Source: Acorus gramineus (taxonomy: Eukaryota; Streptophyta; Magnoliopsida; Acorales; Acoraceae). From it: a stretch of DNA of 64,000 nt. Position numbers and translations under genes: made by a program. The notes below the pieces were generated by a model that was given only the letters and a program-made list of their open reading frames with translations, ran no database searches and was not told the origin of the DNA. The DNA lies in assembly GCA_030737835.1 (NCBI GenBank), contig CM060855.1:7169786-7233785 (forward strand). Reading direction: 5' to 3'. Position 1 is the first letter of the stretch, and the number at the start of each line of letters is the position of its first letter. This document shows, piece after piece, positions 57,749-64,000 of the stretch.

Positions 57749-60700
57749 TTAGCGATTGGCAATGGATTGCCTATAGGTTGACAATCTGTGAGTGGCATCG
57801 GATTTGATTCTCATTGCCGAAGAGAGAGCTCTGTGGAACATGTCATCAATTTCCGCTTCCTTTCTATCGTAGACATAGAAAGCTATGAAGAGAAAGGGCA
57901 CACCTGCAATGAGAGTGTGGATCTTATTTGAGTTCAAAGGGAGGCAGGATAAAAGGAGATGATTAATAATAAGAGCTCAAAATCAAACCTATCCTGAATA
58001 AGTTCTGCAATGATATGGCTCCAATGATGTTGAGAAATACCAAGCCAAGAATAACCTGTAAAAATTCCGCAATTTAAGAGCTTCTTCAGCAAAACATAAA
58101 AAGGCCATTGGATGACAAAAAGAATAACTTAACTATATATATGGAAGGAGTCAGTCATTGAGTGTCATTTGGTTCGAGAAGGAAATGACAGGGAAATAAG
58201 TAGCAGACCTTTAAGAACAAAGACCAGTCTTTCCCCTTGCAGAGGGTTTTTAAGACATCCATGGAGGAATTCCATGAAGAACCAACCGAGAGGGCCACAC
58301 GGTGGGACATCTCTTCCGTGAAATGGAAATAGGAAGGTGGTATCTTCTCAATTTTATATCCAAATCTGCAGAAATGGTTTTCCAAATGCAAACAAACATC
58401 ATCCCCAACTACAGGTTTGCAATACCAAGGCCTCACAAATACAAGGACTTATAGAAACAAGTTTTAAGATGTCCCTGAAAAGCCTTTGTTTTAATAATAT
58501 CAATCCATGAGAAGGGTTGGTATCTTACAATTGCATAGGTAAGAAGCCGTGGATAAATAGAATCAATGTCACCGCCGAAAGAAACCTCATAACAGTGGTG
58601 ATGAAAGTATAATCATATACGAAAAAATATTGATATACAAGAATCAATAGTAGCAAAATGGTGATGGTCTTTTTCTTCTCTTTCCAGAGAAGCACATCGG
58701 CAACTGAAAAACAACAAAATTAAACCTACATTAGTAACTATTCAACATCGATTAATCAATATAATAGATTCTTTTTTTTCCATATGAGTTTTTTGAAGAA
58801 TGTGGCATTAATTAATATAAATAGTCAGTTTTGACACCCATACCATTTCCGCTTCCCATGCATAAGTAAATTTTAGATGGCCGGTCAGATCTCAAACTTC
58901 TCTCAATCTGCTGCTCAGCATGCAAATGTGAGTAGGACTCAATTGTCCTTCTCAAACCATCCTGCCATTACAATTACAAAACAAATTAGACTTGTAAAAT
59001 CTACACAAATGTCTAATCAACTTAGAAATGGCATGTTAAGTGTTCTCTTTGAAATAAGACCTCGAGAGAAACAATGGGGGTATAGCCAATCTGGTCTCTG
59101 GCTTTCAAGGAACTAAAAGTTCGGTTGCATGAAAGAAGTCTAATACGTGAAGGTGTCAGTTGAGGCACACTCATCCCCCACGGGCCTAATATCCTATATA
59201 TCAATTCCACTACATGTGCAATGGGCATCACAACAGCAGCAGGGATTTTTTTCCCTGGCCTGAAAATAAGAAAGGGGAAAATATAAGCCACAAAGAACAA
59301 AAAACACACTTACGTTTTCTCCACCAATACAATGTAAAACAACTAATTCAACAACAAGAGAGAACAGCTTTCCTCCATGATGAAACAGGATCAAGACTGT
59401 TAAAGCTTCATGCAGTTCCAAAAACAGCAGAAACCAATGAAAAATAACAGAGAAGATATATTAATCAGCAATATTTTACTCATTAATCACACCTATTTTT
59501 AAATTGTCCATACATTTCATCTATTGGGGAAACATTAATGCATGGGTGTCCGGAAGCACAACTGCAGTAATTTTCAAAACCGGGCGATAAAACTGAGAGT
59601 TGTTTTTCCTCCAATCCCTACTCAAGTAGGTAATGAAATCCATTTTAACTGCTACTGTTTGGTACCTCAGAAAAGAAAGAAATTCCAAAGTTTTCTCAAA
59701 AATATCTTATCACAAGCCCTGAGTTCTAAGATACATCAAGTCTGTTGGGCACCTATGTCATGGCATAGTTCTGAAGGATACCTTGACTCCAAAGGCACTA
59801 AATATGACCAATAAACTTTCCATTCAAATCTATGCACCTTTGGAAATTGTAAAAAAGGTATTTTCATCTCCCCCACCAGTTGATTGGATTAAGGTGAATT
59901 TTGATGGATCTCTAACAACAGAGAAGGCGGTTATGGCTTTCTTCTCAGAGACAATGACGGTGAACTTATTATAGCAGCTGCAACCAGAGCAGAGATAGCC
60001 GCCATTAACCAATTGGAAGTACACGCACTCTCAGATGGTCCACAACACTCAATCATAAGAGGATTTGAAAGAGTATGGCTCGAAGCTGATCCAAAGTCAT
60101 CATCTCCTAGATTCTTGCAAAAGGAAAAACCCCATGACCTCTGATCAGAATTCTGAGAGTGACTTGTCTGAAAAAGTGGAACAACTCACATACCCCTAGG
60201 AAGGGAATAAGCCTGCTGACCTTTTTGGCCTCTAGCAACCGGAATCTGGGAACAATTTATTTTGAGCTTACTAACATTTGGCCTGTTATCTTTCGGCCTG
60301 AACTCAAAAAGGTATTGGAAGAGAACAAACAGGGCATCCCACAACAGCTGCTTAGCCTGGTATGAAACTTCCCTCCCTTATTCTTAAAACCAATGAATTC
60401 CTCAGCCTATTTTGATTTCTATTGTATTTAATGTATATTTGTACAGGCCTCCTGTCTCTTGGCCTTCTTGTAATTATAGTCAAGCTCTAATACAATATCA
60501 TCTTCTTCTTCCAATGTTATGGAAACTTAACTGAGTACAAAAAAATAGACAGACTGACATAAAATAAAGATATGATGGAATGGAAAATTGGGAGGTTACA
60601 AATGTACCTCTGATATCCAAGACCTTCAAGAATCCATGACATGAATTCCCAAAATTTTATTGGTTCCATATTGGTAATAAAGTATGCCTGCAATCATGAT

Positions 60701-62812
60701 ATATTACAATGCGCTCATCAATTAAAAGTAACATACAAAAGAAACCAGTACCTGGCCTGCCGCTCTTTCAGCAACCACTCCTCCTGATGCCAGGGCTTGC
60801 TCAGCACAAATGTGACCATGAGCCACATTTTCAACATATGTGAAATCATACATGTTATTGCCATCTCCGACAATGAACTGACAGTGAAACAAAAGAGAAA
60901 ATAAGGCATCATCCATTCAACTAACCAAATCAACAGCCAAGCGAGAAAAAGAAGAAAAAAAAAGCCTCACAAATCAACAATAAATAAAAATTCTCACCTT
61001 ACTCTTCCCAGCCCTTGCAGCAGTAACTAAAGAAGGAACCAGCAACTTATCACCAGGACCAAAAATGCTACTAGGACGTATACAGCAAGTAAGAAGCCCA
61101 TTGACACCATTTGCCTTTATAACCAGTGCCTCGGCCACAGCTTTAGTTTCTGAATAAGAATCGTTGTACTGTAAAAAGAACACCTCTTTAAGTTTGGTTT
61201 GTAAGCCAAAGAAATATGAACAAAATAACATCATGACTCAGAATAAAGCATGCATTAAGCCTGTTGATTATCCAAAGAATATCTAATAAATAAAAAATTA
61301 TCCGATATTCAAATATTAAAATGGATATGGATATCAAGGTATCTGCTCTAAAAAATATTCGAATTTTATATATACAACTTAAATTAAATTATTTTATATG
61401 ATTATTCATAATCCACAAAAATTAATAACTACTTCTACATTCTTTTCTACAATATCTGAAAGAGACGAGAAGCCTTCAAGTCCCTAAACCCTTAGTTTCC
61501 TCAATTGCATTATCCCACATCCCAAAATTTATACACCCTAACTAGTGTCCATATTTAGACATGTCATTTATCCAAGAAATATTTATATCTGCTCCAAATA
61601 CGAAAAAAATTGAATTCGAATATTAATACATGTATCCAAAAAAATTAGGAGTGGATAAGTATGCAAAGGTACCCGATCCATTGTTAGGTTCACATAATAT
61701 ATTAATCTTCTCAAATATGAATTGTGTGGATAGGATGACCTTATCTGGATATGGCATCGACTCATCTGCATTGTATATCCCATGAACACCATCAAAAACA
61801 ACACTAGGAGAGCTAGTGTATATAAGCCTCTTCACTTTGCACTCAATACAAGCATCAATGATGTTCTTGGTTCCTATAAGAAAAAAGGCACAAATCATGG
61901 AAAAAAGAAACATTAAACATGAAGTGTGATGAAAATATTCACGATGAAAAACAAATCAACATCAACCTTATATACGATCAATCATTTACCTTCAACATTG
62001 ACTGAGTAATGGAGTTTGAAATTGTTGATGGACGAATCAGGGGCAGCCATGTGGAAAACTGCATCCGCCCCTTGACATGCTGTAACAGAGAATAAAACAT
62101 ATCAGCAATGAAAGTTAAAGTTTTGGGGTATTGCTCAGACATGCTTGCTTGTGTGATTGTTACAAGAATTAACAATGCCGATAAAACTAGTGCTCTTGTA
62201 TAAAGACTACATTGATGACGCCGATAGAACTAGTGCTCTTGTATAAAGGTTACATTGTTGAGTGTTGACTAACAATGTGAAGAATGGGATTCGGTTCCCA
62301 TGCCGATCCGGGTGTTCTACAATGCTACATTTCGAATTTAGACAACTTCATCAGAATCCAAACTATACACAAAGTCTTGGGTGTACATTCAAGGTCTGTG
62401 ATTATAAAAACTAACACCAGTCCAGTAGTGTTCACATCATAACAAGCTCCAAGCGCAAACAATACATCACATTAAAAAAAAAAAGGACAGAAAGAACAGT
62501 TAAAACCAAATATGGGAAAAGCAAGGGAAAGATAGAGCAAGAGCAGATAAATATGAGACCTTTCACGACTTGCGACTTGTCGCAGAGATCGGCGGAGACA
62601 TAGATGGCCCGGCCGGACCGGATCGCTCCGCCGAGGGGGGCCTCCTCCTCCGCCGGATCGAGGCGGATGGACGGCCCCAGATCGGCGATCCGAACAACCG
62701 ACCATTTCGGGGACCGCAACAGCATCTCCACCAGATGCCTCGCCGCGAATCCCCTCCCGCCGGTCACCACGCAAACCCTCTCAGCCTCTCCTCCTCCGTC
62801 TCCTCCCTCCAT
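57749..62812 (-). CDS. 3BETAHSD/D: 3-beta-hydroxysteroid dehydrogenase/C4-decarboxylase with reticulon domain
   Basis: ER enzyme of sterol C4 demethylation: oxidises the 3-beta-hydroxyl of 4-carboxysterols with NAD and decarboxylates C4. Twelve exons on the minus strand (62560-62812, 61990-62079, 61740-61873, 60998-61168, 60752-60877, 60608-60687, 59061-59259, 58844-58961, 58529-58703, 58209-58365, 57989-58055, 57749-57903) join to 574 aa. Residues 12-31 form the Rossmann nucleotide loop (CVVTGGRGFAARHLVEML); TSSPSVVFDG (134-143) and Y164-SET-K168 give the catalytic Ser/Tyr/Lys set; CIRPSSIFGPGD and FTYVENVAHGH are family-typical. From about 391 a reticulon-like domain follows (VADVLLWKEKKK, then two long hydrophobic hairpins at about 403-446 and 495-535). 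The plant reticulon-fused isoform is known in Arabidopsis. Intron 6 holds an antisense LINE tail, intron 3 an AT-rich repeat, intron 1 a 43-bp duplication. Confidence 0.93.
59600..60515 (+). mobile_element. LINE 3' portion (RT tail, RNase H, 3' UTR) in intron 6 of the sterol gene
   Basis: Opposite to the host gene. Pieces in order: VPQKRKKFQSFLKNIL..KIHQVCWAPMSWHSSEGYL (C-terminal RT region, about 59665-59790), then PPPVDWIKVNFDGSL (59871-59915) and, after a small frameshift, FLLRDNDGELIIAAATRAEIAAINQLEVHAL, which is an RNase H domain of plant LINEs, then NKPADLFGL near 60210-60235. The 3' UTR ends with GTACAGGCCTCCTGTCTC, CTTGTAATTA and TCTAATACAATATCATCTTC at about 60440-60515. The zinc-finger part between RT and RNase H is missing. 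Inactive. Confidence 0.75.
61262..61660. repeat. ATATCC-rich degenerate repeat in intron 3 of the sterol gene
   Basis: AT-rich insertion-like sequence with ATATGGATATCAAGGTATC, TATTCGAATTTTATAT, CAAATACGAAAAAAATTG and ATTCGAATATTAATAC phrases. The same vocabulary is seen near 26600-26880. It is probably a dispersed element of unknown class. Confidence 0.4.
62177..62262. repeat. 43-bp tandem duplication in intron 1 of the sterol gene
   Basis: Two adjacent 43-bp units (62177-62219 and 62220-62262) share GCCGATARAACTAGTGCTCT then TGTATAAAG and TTACATTG-like ends, with a few substitutions. It is intronic with no coding effect. Confidence 0.75.
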
Positions 62813-64000
62813 TCGGAATTAGGGTTTCTTACACAAGCCTGGATTGAAAAAACTCTTGTTAGGCCCTCCTGTGCTTTCTGGTTTTATTTTTGGGTAGTGC
62901 GAGTGAAGTAGATTTGAAGAGACGGAGCGTGTTTTCTGGTTTTATTTTCGTTGATGTTTTTCTGTTTCCTCTCATCCTGGGGTGGGGCCGACATCAAAAC
63001 CTTTGGATGGTGAAGATTTTAAGGGGGTTACATACCCACCCCATACAACGAGGAAACCACCCCGTGATTAATATTAATAGCTTTTGAGCACCCGAAACGA
63101 AAGGAAAACCACCGATATCAATCACACCCAATTTTGAATCAAACCCACTTTCAGTATTGTTTGACAAACGTAATGTCGATCGATGCTACATATGTCAACA
63201 TTTCTAGTGTTGAATTGAAGGATTACACAAACTTTTTTTCTATAATAATATCAAACACATGTACCGTCGATATATGTTAAATATATCGTCAAACGGGATG
63301 TCGATACTAGCATGTTATTGGAAAAAAAAAAAAAGTATCTGTCGACACGTGAGATGTCGAGAAAAGTGCCAATTGTCGACAGTGACAGTGTTGATACTAA
63401 CAGATAATTATAAGTTACTTCGTATGGATATGCTTAAACTTCATCATCTCGAGAACTCGATGCCATGTCATTGGAACAATATTTTCGATTGAAAACTGTA
63501 GGTTGAATACGTTCATTGGGAGTCACATTGCATTATAAAAAATTAAATAAATATTCAATCATATTTAAGAAATTAAAAATTATACACTCAATAGGATCAT
63601 ATACACACAAAACAAAAGTGTTATGTTTTTCAAACTAACATCAATCACATATTTGAATAAAATGAGTCGTTGGTTTATATTGCCAGTCTAGTTTGAATAT
63701 AGATAAAAATATATATATATCAAACTCATAATTAAAAAATGAATCAAAATCATTGATCAACTAGGGTTTCATATGATAAAATATAATACAAATGAGGTCA
63801 AGAAGAAGAAGAAGATGAAAAAGAAGATGGAGGAAGTCGGGTGCACGGTGACCAAACAAAGGACGGTGACCTTACACTTCGATATCGAACAAAGGACGAT
63901 GACTGACGGGTGGAACAATATGGGAGCGGCGAAGGAAAGAGAGGAAAGGCGAGTGGAGCAGGGGACGGTGACCGGCGAGTGTCGTGGCCGCCGATCAAAA
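62813..64000. other. upstream region of the sterol gene, no gene recognised
   Basis: The first few hundred bases should contain the sterol-gene promoter and leader. The middle is AT-rich, with phrases that recur in inverted or slightly altered form (for example GTCGAC and TGTCGATA near 63290-63400). From 63800 to the end the composition changes: a GAA/AGA-rich tract (63803-63835) and more GC-rich DNA with GGTGACC repeated (about 63850, 63868 and 63966). This may be the edge of another gene or a repeat beyond the window. Confidence 0.35.

Noticed and set aside
1-64000. tRNA, rRNA, CRISPR arrays, bacterial operons
   Set aside because: No cloverleaf with intact A/B boxes, no rRNA sequence and no regularly spaced direct repeats were seen; the GTTACATT motifs are irregular and inverted as well as direct.

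Overview
This window is plant nuclear DNA. Protein genes are split by GT-AG introns, intergenic DNA is AT-rich and full of transposon debris, and several products are plant-specific or have clear plant family members (DPMS3, EXO70D, a trihelix factor, pollen-receptor-like LRR, reticulon-fused sterol decarboxylase). It is an angiosperm; the order TMEM87-like / EXO70D / PRK-like LRR recalls, from memory, the Arabidopsis At1g72460-At1g72480 neighbourhood. I cannot name the species. I see no tRNA, rRNA or CRISPR array.

Layout. 1-4.4 kb: remains of a DNA transposon full of short GTTACATT motifs, with a Ulp1-like protease fragment on the minus strand. 5.6-7.6 kb (+): DPMS3, three coding exons. 8.4-11.9 kb (-): trihelix transcription factor with a single coding exon and probable spliced 3' UTR. 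13.1-18.2 kb (+): a decayed, intron-containing histidine-triad gene (HIT3 type) that still shows a peroxisomal PTS2 signal. 20.0-20.9 kb (+): two-exon RRM-like protein. 21.7-22.6 kb: a MITE with 9-bp target duplications. 27.5-31.2 kb (+): LSM1. 34.5-37.5 kb (+): TMEM87/lung-7TM protein. 38.4-39.2 kb: second copy of the same MITE. 39.4-42.5 and 43.8-46.4 kb (-): tandem Cupin_5 (DUF985) genes with identical exon sizes. 49.7-51.6 kb (-): EXO70D. 52.4-53.4 kb (+): LRR receptor-like protein without kinase, head-to-head with EXO70D. 54.2-55.9 kb (+): LINE remnant (ORF1 and endonuclease). 57.7-62.8 kb (-): twelve-exon 3-beta-HSD/decarboxylase fused to a reticulon domain, with a LINE 3' end in intron 6. 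62.8-64 kb: no gene recognised.

The genes do not form a pathway. They are mostly housekeeping: ER glycosylation (DPMS3), ER sterol synthesis (3-beta-HSD/D), Golgi/exocytic membrane traffic (TMEM87-like, EXO70D), mRNA decapping (LSM1) and transcription (trihelix). Exon coordinates are read by eye from splice consensus and reading-frame continuity; each spliced gene closes to a whole number of codons. The most noteworthy items are the HIT3 pseudogene, the stop-start uORF abutting DPMS3, the two related MITEs with perfect 9-bp duplications, the kinase-less PRK-like protein next to EXO70D, and the Ulp1-bearing transposon relic. I did not find a convincing novel multi-gene system.
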